Origin: Roseburia sp. | GTDB taxonomy: Bacteria > Bacillota_A > Clostridia > Lachnospirales > Lachnospiraceae | NCBI GenBank assembly: GCA_017547315.1 | Contig: JAFYQA010000038.1 | Coordinates: 1 to 6,075, forward strand | Direction: 5' to 3' | Length of the DNA: 6,075 bases | Part shown: positions 1 to 4,791 of the stretch, piece by piece | Position numbering within the stretch: position 1 is the stretch's first letter | Layout: the number at the start of each line of letters is the position of its first letter | The notes under the pieces: generated by a model | Database searches by the model: none | The model's input: only the letters and a program-made list of their open reading frames with translations | What the model was told of the DNA's origin: nothing | Translations under genes and position numbers: made by a program

Positions 1-131
1 ATGCTCAGCAGCATCCTGAAAACTATCCACAGCTTACAATCCGTGTATCTGGATATGCTGTAAACTTCATCAAACTTACAAAAGAACAGCAGGATGAAGT
101 AATTGCAAGAACATTCCATGAACTCATGTAA
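1..131 (+). CDS. pflB: Pyruvate formate-lyase, C-terminal end (partial)
   Basis: Only the last 42 codons are present; the first whole codon begins at base 3 and the stop TAA is at 129-131. Pyruvate formate-lyase is the cytoplasmic glycyl-radical enzyme that converts pyruvate and CoA to acetyl-CoA and formate under anaerobiosis. The fragment contains the family's glycyl-radical loop, TIRVSGYAV, in which the radical-bearing glycine is encoded at bases 51-53. The tail [18 protein letters not shown] closely resembles the C terminus of known PFL proteins such as the E. coli enzyme. The gene is cut by the left edge of the window. Its activating enzyme follows downstream on the same strand, the usual order for this pair. 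The call is firm, because the loop plus tail plus adjacent activase leave little room for another glycyl-radical enzyme. Confidence 0.96.
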   Translation, partial: AQQHPENYPQLTIRVSGYAVNFIKLTKEQQDEVIARTFHELM

Positions 132-151
132 TGTAATGAAAACAGTGAGGA

Positions 152-196
152 AAATAAACGCAGGGGGCATACTTGTATGCCAACCTGCGTTTATTT
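152..196 (+). terminator. Terminator-like hairpin after pflB
   Basis: A perfect 13-bp inverted repeat (AAATAAACGCAGG at 152-164, CCTGCGTTTATTT at 184-196) encloses a second perfect 6-bp stem (GGCATA 166-171, TATGCC 176-181) with loop CTTG; one unpaired base on one side and two on the other separate the stems. The GC core CGCAGG/CCTGCG is followed by TTTATTT, and the matching A-rich 5' side makes it look bidirectional. It may end or attenuate pflB transcription, or protect the 3' end of an abundant pflB mRNA. The T tract is interrupted, so some read-through into pflA is plausible. Confidence 0.65.
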
Positions 197-205
197 GACG
201 AACGT

Positions 206-251
206 CCAATATGAGTAACGTAGCACGGTAGTGCGGAGTTACGAGTATTGG
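206..251 (+). other. Structured hairpin with two symmetric 3x3 internal loops
   Basis: Three stems nest in exact register: CCAATA 206-211 with TATTGG 246-251, GTAAC 215-219 with GTTAC 238-242, and GCAC 223-226 with GTGC 231-234, closed by the tetraloop GGTA. The internal loops are TGA opposite GAG (212-214/243-245) and GTA opposite GGA (220-222/235-237). The first could form a U-G pair and tandem sheared G-A pairs. No coding frame or T tract explains it. It may be a structured RNA element or processing site; its function is unknown. The 3' arm is also the first copy of the 14-mer that bounds the downstream tandem repeat. Confidence 0.5.
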
Positions 252-388
252 CAGGTGCGAGAGCTTCGAAGAAGCGGAACGGCTGGTTTTCATAAAACAA
301 GAGTAGTTGCGAATAGTGGCGGCTACGAGAGCTTCGAAGAAGCGGAGCGGCTGGTTTTCATAAAACAAGTAGTTACGAATAGTGGTAG
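238..388 (+). repeat. Tandem repeat of about 68 bp (two units, three boundary 14-mers)
   Basis: Two near-identical 44-base cores lie at 258-301 and 326-369, differing at one position (A at 279, G at 347). Each core contains a small hairpin GCTTC-GAA-GAAGC (263-275, 331-343) and a second one, GTTTT-CAT-AAAAC (286-298, 354-366). A 14-mer of consensus GTTRCGARTAKTGG occurs three times, at 238-251, 306-319 and 372-385, 68 and 66 bases apart. The first unit has a 2-base insertion near 302-303. The array ends just before the pflA ribosome binding site. I see no promoter in it and no reading frame that looks real. It may belong to an interspersed repeat family of the host genome. Confidence 0.85.
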
Positions 389-406
389 ATGAGAAGGAGG
401 TAACAC

Positions 407-1147
407 ATGGGATATATACATTCTTTAGAGAGTTTCGGTAGTGTAGATGGTCCAGGAGTGCGTTTCGTAGTATTTTTTCAGGGCTGTCCAATGCGTTGTG
501 CCTACTGTCACAATCCCGACACTTGGGATATGTCTGATGGCAAAGAAATGAGTGCTGATGAAATTTTACAGAAAATGCTTCGAAACAGAGCATTTTATAC
601 CAGAGGTGGAATTACGGCTACTGGTGGTGAACCGATGATGCAGATGGACTTTTTGATAGAACTTTTTACAAAAGCGAAAGCAGAAGGAGTTCATACCTGC
701 ATTGACACATCAGGAATTGTATTTACGGGTACAAAAGAAGATGGCACACCGAAGAATGAGCAGATTGCCAAATTGATGAAAGTAACAGATCTTGTAATGT
801 TGGATATCAAACATATGGACGAACAAGCCCATCAGGATTTGACTGGACAGTCAAATAAGCAGATTTTTGAATTTGCTCGTTATCTGGATTCTATCGGAAT
901 GCCAGTATGGATTCGTCATGTAGTTGTTCCGGGGATTACTTTACAGGAAGAAAATCTCGCAGAACTAGGACGGTTTTTATCTACACTCCATAATGTGGAG
1001 AAATTAGAAGTACTCCGTTATCATGCACTTGGAAAAGTAAAATATGAAAAACTGGGTATGGACTACCGTTTAAAAGATACACCGCAGCTTACGAAGGAAG
1101 AAGCGGCGTGGGCAGAAGAAATGATAAAAAAATATTGGAAACACTAA
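407..1147 (+). CDS. pflA: Pyruvate formate-lyase activating enzyme (radical SAM)
   Basis: Full-length 246-residue radical SAM enzyme, the same size as the E. coli activase. It uses S-adenosylmethionine and a [4Fe-4S] cluster to abstract hydrogen from the catalytic glycine of PflB in the cytoplasm. The cluster motif CX3CX2C is C27, C31 and C34 within GCPMRCAYCHNP. Further family signatures are the N-terminal SxESFGSVDGPGVR, the SAM-binding GGE at 73-75 in TATGGEPMMQ, CIDTSG (98-103), LDIKH (132-136), HVVVPG (171-176) and the C-terminal YHALGKVKYEKLGM. The ATG at 407 is set by a strong AAGGAGG at 394-400 with a 6-base spacer. It follows pflB, and no own promoter is visible, so expression probably relies on read-through past the 152-196 hairpin. 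The gene ends in a strong terminator. I see no truncation or missing key residue. Confidence 0.97.
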   Translation: MGYIHSLESFGSVDGPGVRFVVFFQGCPMRCAYCHNPDTWDMSDGKEMSADEILQKMLRNRAFYTRGGITATGGEPMMQMDFLIELFTKAKAEGVHTCIDTSGIVFTGTKEDGTPKNEQIAKLMKVTDLVMLDIKHMDEQAHQDLTGQSNKQIFEFARYLDSIGMPVWIRHVVVPGITLQEENLAELGRFLSTLHNVEKLEVLRYHALGKVKYEKLGMDYRLKDTPQLTKEEAAWAEEMIKKYWKH

Positions 1148-1153
1148 CTTGAT

Positions 1154-1187
1154 AAAACCGGATTGCAGAAATGTAATCCGGTTTTTG
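1154..1187 (+). terminator. Intrinsic terminator of pflA
   Basis: AAAACCGGATT (1154-1164) pairs with AATCCGGTTTT (1175-1185). The stem extends inward by three more pairs (GCA with TGT, one G-T) to a GAAA tetraloop at 1168-1171, about 14 bp in all, and runs straight into TTTTT. The stop codon is 7 bases upstream. This is a canonical rho-independent terminator closing the pfl locus. Confidence 0.93.
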
Positions 1188-1208
1188 TAAATAGCTGTTT
1201 GTGCTGGA

Positions 1209-1237
1209 TTAACTATTAATGATAGGACAAGTATAAA
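1209..1237 (+). promoter_or_regulatory. Possible sigma-A promoter for the coiled-coil gene
   Basis: TTAACT (1209-1214, 4 of 6 to the -35 consensus), a 17-base spacer, then TATAAA (1232-1237, 5 of 6 to the -10). Initiation near 1244 would give a leader of about 130 bases. It lies after the pflA terminator, where a new promoter is needed. A second candidate, TTGACT at 1273-1278, has a better -35 but only GAATAT at the -10 distance. Which one is used cannot be settled by reading. Confidence 0.4.
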
Positions 1238-1305
1238 TATGCTTTGCGATAGTCGTTTGGTGCAATCGGTGTTTGACTTGGTTATTTTTTGCGGCGAATA
1301 TGCCG

Positions 1306-1318
1306 ATGTAAATTACAT
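1306..1318. promoter_or_regulatory. 13-bp palindrome, possible operator
   Basis: ATGTAA-A-TTACAT is a perfect 6+1+6 palindrome. It sits 56 bases upstream of the coiled-coil gene start and directly after the small inverted repeat CGGC-GAATAT-GCCG (1292-1305). The size and symmetry suit a dimeric repressor site, but no regulator is encoded nearby. A short A+T-rich palindrome can also arise by chance. Confidence 0.3.
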
Positions 1319-1373
1319 ATAGATAGTGCTTGAAATTATAGTCTGCAAAAATGTGTATCAGGGAGGAATGCAT

Positions 1374-2297
1374 ATGTCACTAACAATTAACGCAAATATG
1401 ACGAGTTACATAGAGAGTGGAAAACTGTTTACGGAGAAGCGTGAACAGGGAGAACGCAAGAGTTTTTTTGCCGGTAATAGTAATCTTGCAAATGACCCGA
1501 TTGCAGAGAAGCGGAAAGAGGCGCAGGAAAAAGCATGGAAAGTCGTGAGTGATGCATGGGACGCTGATAAAAAGATTGATAAGAGCATTGAGGATAGGCA
1601 GAATCATTATAATGAGATGGTCGAGGTTGTGAAAGAGGCACAGTCGCACTTGAAAGATATTAATGAGCAACTTGATGTGTTAAAAGAGGAATACGGTATA
1701 ACCGAAGAAATGGGGTTTAAAGACTGGTCGGATGAATATAAACAGCGTTATTTGGAGTTGAATAAGCAGGCATCTAAATTCAAAAAGGATATTTATGATG
1801 CAGATAAATTAATGAAGGATGACATTGCGGACATTAAGGCGATTGCATTAGAACGCTTAAAATCTGACCCAATGGCAGATGCACAGAAGACAGCGAATGC
1901 CATTGAAGAAGCTGCGAACAAAGAGATTATCGGTATGGCAATACAGCAGGCAAAAGACCACATTGACGAGAAAATGGAAGAAGCTGAAGAGAAGGCGGAG
2001 GAAAAAGCCAAAGAAGAGGAAGCAAAAGAAGAAAAATTGGAATTGCAAAGAGAAATCAAGGAACTACAGAAGGCGATTGCAGAGGGTACAAAAGAAGTCG
2101 TGAAAGAGGAAGCTGCAGAAGCAGAGGCGAGGCGTCAGGAAAATGAGGCACTGGATTTGCCATTGGATGAATTGGTTAAACTGACACAGATGAACACTGA
2201 GACAAACAAAGCACAGAAGTCTTTAGATGAAATTAAATACAGCATGAATTTGTTGGAAGCGGACTTAAAAGGAATTGAGATAGACCAAGAGATATAA
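1374..2297 (+). CDS. Uncharacterised charged coiled-coil protein, 307 aa
   Basis: I do not recognise a named family. The product has 307 residues, no signal peptide, no membrane segment and no cysteine, so it is probably cytoplasmic. The N-terminal part contains SFFAGNSNLANDPI (30-43) followed by RKEAQEKAWKVV, the region most likely to be conserved. Residues about 45-170 are helical and charged with three tryptophans (55, 62, 118). Residues about 195-255 are an extreme Glu/Lys/Ala stretch typical of a coiled coil or single alpha helix. The C terminus is a shorter helical segment ending SMNLLEADLKGIEIDQEI. ATG 1374 is chosen because GGGAGG (1361-1366) lies 7 bases upstream; ATG 1368 is only one base from it, and an upstream in-frame GTG at 1326 has no ribosome site. 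It has its own promoter region and no clear terminator. From memory, similar proteins occur in Lachnospiraceae, but I cannot assign a function. Confidence 0.85.
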   Translation: MSLTINANMTSYIESGKLFTEKREQGERKSFFAGNSNLANDPIAEKRKEAQEKAWKVVSDAWDADKKIDKSIEDRQNHYNEMVEVVKEAQSHLKDINEQLDVLKEEYGITEEMGFKDWSDEYKQRYLELNKQASKFKKDIYDADKLMKDDIADIKAIALERLKSDPMADAQKTANAIEEAANKEIIGMAIQQAKDHIDEKMEEAEEKAEEKAKEEEAKEEKLELQREIKELQKAIAEGTKEVVKEEAAEAEARRQENEALDLPLDELVKLTQMNTETNKAQKSLDEIKYSMNLLEADLKGIEIDQEI

Positions 2298-2303
2298 GGA
2301 ATC

Positions 2304-2354
2304 TTAAGAAACGTCAAAAAAGAATTAAGAATTTCCTAGCAGTTTCCTTAAGAA
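2304..2354. promoter_or_regulatory. Three TTAAGAA boxes, two helical turns apart
   Basis: Exact TTAAGAA copies start at 2304, 2325 and 2348, with spacings of 21 and 23 bp, so all lie on nearly the same face of the helix. The first and third are embedded in the longer match CTTAAGAAA. The last box lies just upstream of a possible -10 (TATACT at 2363). This layout resembles direct-repeat sites of OmpR/PhoB-type response regulators, which would suit a cell-envelope gene such as the LCP gene downstream. That reading is inference; no regulator is encoded in the window. Confidence 0.45.
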
Positions 2355-2358
2355 AATG

Positions 2359-2457
2359 ACGCTATACTTTTTTATAAATTGAAATAACTTTTCCGTAGGT
2401 CAGAGTATTCTGTGCGAAGACCGTAAGAAAAGTATTTGATTTGAAAAAGTATAGCGT
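2359..2457. repeat. 14-bp perfect inverted repeat flanking an inner hairpin
   Basis: ACGCTATACTTTTT (2359-2372) is the exact reverse complement of AAAAAGTATAGCGT (2444-2457). Between the arms, ACTTTTC (2387-2393) pairs with GAAAAGT (2427-2433) and GGTC (2398-2401) with GACC (2419-2422). The left arm can also pair ATACTTTT with AAAAGTAT at 2428-2435, which would break the inner hairpin, so two structures compete. The right arm ends 9 bases before the LCP ribosome binding site. If transcription starts near 2375 the left arm is not in the RNA and the repeat would act as DNA; if it arrives from upstream it could be an attenuator-like RNA. Confidence 0.6.
2363..2368 (+). promoter_or_regulatory. 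Possible -10 element for the LCP gene
   Basis: TATACT matches the sigma-A -10 at 5 of 6 positions, and initiation near 2375 would give a leader of about 105 bases. No good -35 is found 16-18 bases upstream (CAGTTT at 17). That would fit an activator-dependent promoter using the TTAAGAA boxes. TATAAA at 2373-2378 is an alternative, also without a convincing -35. Confidence 0.35.
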
Positions 2458-2479
2458 ACATAAGTTAAGGAGACAAAAA

Positions 2480-3511
2480 ATGAGTAAGAAAAAGCAAAAA
2501 TCGAAAATAATTCTTATTGTTGTGGAACTTTTGATATTAGCAGTTTTAGCGGTGATACTATATGGAATTTCAAAGTTGAATCGTATTGACAGACCGGAAA
2601 CAAATCTGATGAATCAGGTAGAAGTGAATGATGATATCGAACAAGAAGTACTAGAAGCGACAGAGGGTTTTCGAACCATTGCATTGTTTGGATTGGACAA
2701 TCGTTCGAATGGCAATTTGACCTCGGGTAATAGTGACGTCATAATCATCGTAACGATTGATAACGAGACACAGGAAGTGAAGATGTGTTCCGTGTATCGT
2801 GACACGTATTTAGATACTGGTGGCGGTAAATTCAGAAAATGCAATGCCGCATTTGCGAAGGGCGGACCACAAGCGGCGATTTCTATGTTAAATAAAAATT
2901 TGGATTTGAATATTTCTGATTATGTGACAGTCGATTTTAATGCAGTAGTGGAATGTATTGATTTATTGGGTGGTGTGGAACTTACTATTACAGACGAAGA
3001 AGCGCATTACATGATTGGCTATGTAAAAGAGCTCAATGAATTAACCGGCAATAAATCAGAGGTGCCAGAAGCAGGTGGTACTTATATGTTAGACGGTGTA
3101 CAAGCGACGGCATACGCGAGAATCCGTTATACTGCAGGAAATGATTACAAGCGTGCAGAACGCCAGCGTACGGTCATTGCCAAAATGGTAGAGAAAGTGC
3201 AAGAGTCTGATTTAAAAACATTGAATGCTATGATAGATATCATGTTTGATGATATCGAAACCAGTTTTAGTAACAAAGATTTGATTGCATTAGCGGCAAA
3301 GGTATTTGAGTATGAATTATCCGGAAGTGCGGGATTCCCATTTGTAAAAAAAGAGGTAGAACTAGGATCAAAAGGTCAGATAGTGGCACCGGACACATTA
3401 GAGGAAAATGTAAAAGAGCTGCATAAGTTTTTATATAATAACGAAGAGTATGTGCCTTCATCAACTGTTAGAGCGAATAGTATGAAAATTGAAAGTGATA
3501 TACGATACTAA
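2480..3511 (+). CDS. LytR-CpsA-Psr (LCP) family membrane-anchored protein
   Basis: A 343-residue LCP protein. The family transfers glycopolymers such as wall teichoic acid or capsule from lipid carriers to peptidoglycan, outside the membrane. A lysine-rich cytoplasmic tail (2-9) precedes one membrane anchor at about 10-31. The LCP domain spans about 64-240: TIALFGLDNR (66-75), SDVIIIVTID (85-94), SVYRDTYL with Arg107 and Asp108, DYVTVDFNAVVECIDLLGGV (147-166), LDGVQATAYARIRY (204-217) and the Arg-rich RAERQRTV (225-232). These arginines and aspartates match the pyrophosphate/Mg-binding set of the family. About 100 further residues lack a motif I recognise. ATG 2480 is set by AAGGAG (2467-2472) with a 7-base spacer; an in-frame TTG at 2441 lies in the leader repeat and has no ribosome site. 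No terminator is visible after the gene. The family is certain; the transferred polymer is unknown. Confidence 0.93.
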   Translation: MSKKKQKSKIILIVVELLILAVLAVILYGISKLNRIDRPETNLMNQVEVNDDIEQEVLEATEGFRTIALFGLDNRSNGNLTSGNSDVIIIVTIDNETQEVKMCSVYRDTYLDTGGGKFRKCNAAFAKGGPQAAISMLNKNLDLNISDYVTVDFNAVVECIDLLGGVELTITDEEAHYMIGYVKELNELTGNKSEVPEAGGTYMLDGVQATAYARIRYTAGNDYKRAERQRTVIAKMVEKVQESDLKTLNAMIDIMFDDIETSFSNKDLIALAAKVFEYELSGSAGFPFVKKEVELGSKGQIVAPDTLEENVKELHKFLYNNEEYVPSSTVRANSMKIESDIRY

Positions 3512-3515
3512 TTTT

Positions 3516-3544
3516 TGTGGATAAAGTGCATAATTTGTGGATTA
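3516..3544 (-). promoter_or_regulatory. Two DnaA-box-like sites in tandem
   Basis: TGTGGATAA at 3516-3524 is the exact complement of the consensus DnaA box TTATCCACA. TGTGGATTA at 3536-3544 is the same box with one change, 20 bp downstream in the same orientation. They stand in very A+T-rich DNA, 57-85 bases upstream of the hpf -35. They could let DnaA modulate hpf or be a minor DnaA-titration site. Two boxes without dnaA or dnaN nearby do not make a replication origin. Chance occurrence in A+T-rich DNA is possible. Confidence 0.45.
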
Positions 3545-3600
3545 AATTATAAAATAATCGCAAATTGTTTGAAAACTACCTGTATGAACATAAAATTGCG

Positions 3601-3628
3601 TTGCCAATTAAATAAAATATGGTATAAT
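3601..3628 (+). promoter_or_regulatory. Extended -10 promoter of hpf
   Basis: TTGCCA (3601-3606, 4 of 6), a 16-base spacer, and a perfect TATAAT (3623-3628) preceded by TG at 3620-3621, the extended -10 signature. Initiation near 3635 would give a leader of about 67 bases. This is the best promoter in the window and makes hpf independent of the LCP gene. Confidence 0.8.
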
Positions 3629-3635
3629 AGAGACA

Positions 3636-3675
3636 AGATACACAAGAACCTTAGCAATATCAAAAGGGTGTATCT
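3636..3675 (+). promoter_or_regulatory. 5' leader hairpin of hpf mRNA
   Basis: AGATACAC (3636-3643) pairs perfectly with GTGTATCT (3668-3675), and CCTT (3649-3652) with AAGG (3664-3667) inside it, leaving a 5-base bulge on the 5' side and an 11-base loop. The stem begins almost exactly at the predicted transcript start and ends 10 bases before the ribosome binding site, which stays free. A 5'-end stability element is the simplest reading. Confidence 0.5.
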
Positions 3676-3701
3676 AATAAGTAGCAAAGGAGTATAGCAG
3701 T

Positions 3702-4232
3702 ATGAAGATTAAAATTACAGGAAGAAATATCGATTTAACAGAAGGTCTTAAGAATGCAGTAGAAGACAAACTGAGCAAGCTTGAGAAATACTTTACTCCG
3801 GACACAGATGTATATGTAACATTAAGTGTTGAAAAGGAACGTCAGAAAGTAGAGGTAACCATTCCGGCAAAAGGCAATATTATCCGCTCTGAGCAGGTAA
3901 GTAATGATATGTACGTTTCTATCGACCTTGTAGAAGAAGTTATCGAACGTCAGCTCAAAAAATATCGTACCAAGTTGATTGCAAAACACCAGAATGCAGC
4001 ATCTGCATTTAAGCAGGAATTCTTAGAAGAGCAGTCTGTGGAAGATGAAGAGATTCAGATCACACGTGTGAAGAAGTTCGATATGAAACCTATGTATGCA
4101 GAAGATGCTTGTGTACAGATGGAATTATTAGGACATGATTTCTTCGTGTTTGTGAATGCAGAGACAGATGAAGTGAATGTCGTATATAAGAGAAAAGGCA
4201 ATACATACGGTATCATTGAACCGGAAGCGTAA
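3702..4232 (+). CDS. hpf: Ribosome hibernation promoting factor, long form
   Basis: A 176-residue protein of the HPF/RaiA (YvyD) family. The N-terminal S30AE domain (about 1-100) begins MKIKITGRNIDLTEGLKNAV and has the expected acidic and lysine-rich pattern (KLSKLEKYF, VEVTIPAKG). It is joined by a charged linker (about 105-120) to the C-terminal dimerisation domain (about 122-176), with RVKKFDMKPMYAEDACVQME, LLGHDFFVFVNAETDEVNVV and YKRKGNTYGIIEP. That second domain marks the long form, which pairs two 70S ribosomes into inactive 100S dimers in stationary phase or under stress. ATG 3702 has AAAGGAG (3686-3692) with a 9-base spacer. With its own strong promoter and a terminator after it, the gene is probably monocistronic. 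The symbol raiA is often used for the same family. Confidence 0.97.
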   Translation: MKIKITGRNIDLTEGLKNAVEDKLSKLEKYFTPDTDVYVTLSVEKERQKVEVTIPAKGNIIRSEQVSNDMYVSIDLVEEVIERQLKKYRTKLIAKHQNAASAFKQEFLEEQSVEDEEIQITRVKKFDMKPMYAEDACVQMELLGHDFFVFVNAETDEVNVVYKRKGNTYGIIEPEA

Positions 4233-4268
4233 AAGCATATATAAAAAGCTAGTAGAATAGTTTAGTTT

Positions 4269-4299
4269 CAGAGGCAGGAAGTAATTCCTGCCTCTGTTT
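4269..4299 (+). terminator. Terminator of hpf
   Basis: A perfect 12-bp stem, CAGAGGCAGGAA (4269-4280) with TTCCTGCCTCTG (4285-4296), closes on a GTAA tetraloop of the GNRA type and is followed by TTT. The T tract is short but the stem is very stable. It lies 36 bases after the hpf stop codon. Confidence 0.85.
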
Positions 4300-4338
4300 A
4301 GGTTGAAAATAGAAAATTGGATTTCTAAAGTTGCAGAA

Positions 4339-4362
4339 CGCGTAGCATTTGTGCGATACGCG
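4339..4362. other. Inverted repeat CGCGTA/TACGCG
   Basis: CGCGTA (4339-4344) pairs with TACGCG (4357-4362), and inside it GCA (4345-4347) with TGC (4352-4354) around loop TTTG, leaving a 2-base GA bulge. No T tract follows, so a terminator is unlikely. It lies directly upstream of the candidate -35 of the small downstream gene, which would suit an operator. It is GC-rich compared with the surrounding spacer. Confidence 0.4.
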
Positions 4363-4363
4363 A

Positions 4364-4393
4364 ATAACACCTTCCGTTTTCTTTTGCTAGAAT
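4364..4393 (+). promoter_or_regulatory. Possible extended -10 promoter of the 85-aa gene
   Basis: ATAACA (4364-4369, 4 of 6), an 18-base spacer and TAGAAT (4388-4393, 5 of 6) with an upstream TG at 4385-4386. Initiation near 4400 would place the ribosome binding site (4402-4408) almost at the 5' end of the mRNA, which is unusually short, so this assignment is tentative. Confidence 0.35.
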
Positions 4394-4414
4394 AGGAATG
4401 GAAGGGAGTGGCGT

Positions 4415-4672
4415 ATGAAAAACAGCAATAAGTTAATAAACGAGATATTAGGACAACTGTATCAGGAGGAGCAGTTACGCAGATGTTTAAAAGAGGTAAT
4501 TCAAATTCACCCGAAACGAATTTTGGTACTCCATTATATTGCGATGAATATTGAACATTTGACGAAGGAAGAGCTTAGAGAGAAGGCGTATCTTTATGCG
4601 CAAACAATACAAGAGGAGGACTTACTGGCGAGGCAGATATTTTTATGTCTGCTATGTCTGGCGGATGACTAG
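4415..4672 (+). CDS. Small hypothetical helical protein, 85 aa
   Basis: I do not recognise this 85-residue product. It looks all-helical and cytoplasmic. It has no signal peptide and no clear membrane span, although the C terminus RQIFLCLLCLADD is hydrophobic. Residues 1-30 (NKLINEILGQLYQEEQLRRCL) and 49-75 (LTKEELREKAYLYAQTIQEED) look like amphipathic helices joined by QIHPKRILVLHYIAM. Cysteines are at about 24, 78 and 81, the last two as CLLC; one CX2C pair alone is not evidence of metal binding. It is taken as real because AAGGGAG (4402-4408) sits 6 bases before the ATG and the frame stays open for 85 codons in spacer-rich DNA. It lies between the hpf terminator and the ddl promoter and is probably a one-gene unit. 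No function is suggested by the context. Confidence 0.7.
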   Translation: MKNSNKLINEILGQLYQEEQLRRCLKEVIQIHPKRILVLHYIAMNIEHLTKEELREKAYLYAQTIQEEDLLARQIFLCLLCLADD

Positions 4673-4791
4673 AAGAGAGTTATGTGAATCATAGAAAGAG
4701 AGTATACATATTATGAAAAAGAACGTTGCTAGAACGGAGTGAACAGGAACAAAAGAATCATCATTTTAGATAGAAAAGCGACAATTCCACC

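Noticed and set aside
238..388. CRISPR array
   Set aside because: There are only two units, the repeats are adjacent with near-identical content, and no cas gene is present.
132..406. ZTP (pfl) riboswitch in the pfl spacer
   Set aside because: I do not see the two conserved domains of that riboswitch, and it normally precedes purine or folate genes rather than pyruvate formate-lyase activase.
1286..1309. Sigma-28 flagellar promoter suggested by GCCGATGT at 1302-1309
   Set aside because: The -10-like word is close to GCCGATAT, but no TAAA -35 lies about 15 bases upstream.
1380..1670. Antisense open frames over the coiled-coil gene (also 1793-2059)
   Set aside because: They are by-products of the Glu/Lys-rich sense strand, which is stop-poor on the opposite strand; they have Ser/Phe/Leu-rich shadow composition and no convincing ribosome site.
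3516..3600. Replication origin
   Set aside because: Only two DnaA-like boxes next to A+T-rich DNA, with none of the usual neighbours (dnaA, dnaN, parAB, rpmH) in the window.
3515..3697. Open frame of 60 codons starting at TTG between the LCP gene and hpf
   Set aside because: It has no ribosome binding site, begins at a rare start codon, runs straight through the strong hpf promoter and leader, and has spacer-like composition.
3512..3701. Possible raiA-motif structured RNA upstream of the hpf/raiA gene
   Set aside because: That motif is around 200 nucleotides and highly structured; here the spacer is A+T-rich and offers only one short hairpin after the promoter.
4128..4370. Antisense 80-codon frame over the end of hpf and its terminator
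   Set aside because: It crosses a strong terminator hairpin, overlaps a conserved core gene and has no supporting start signal.
4713..4742. Short frame MKKNVARTE, a possible leader peptide before ddl
   Set aside because: Only nine codons, a weak purine-rich stretch instead of a ribosome site, and no codon run or attenuator hairpin to give it a role.
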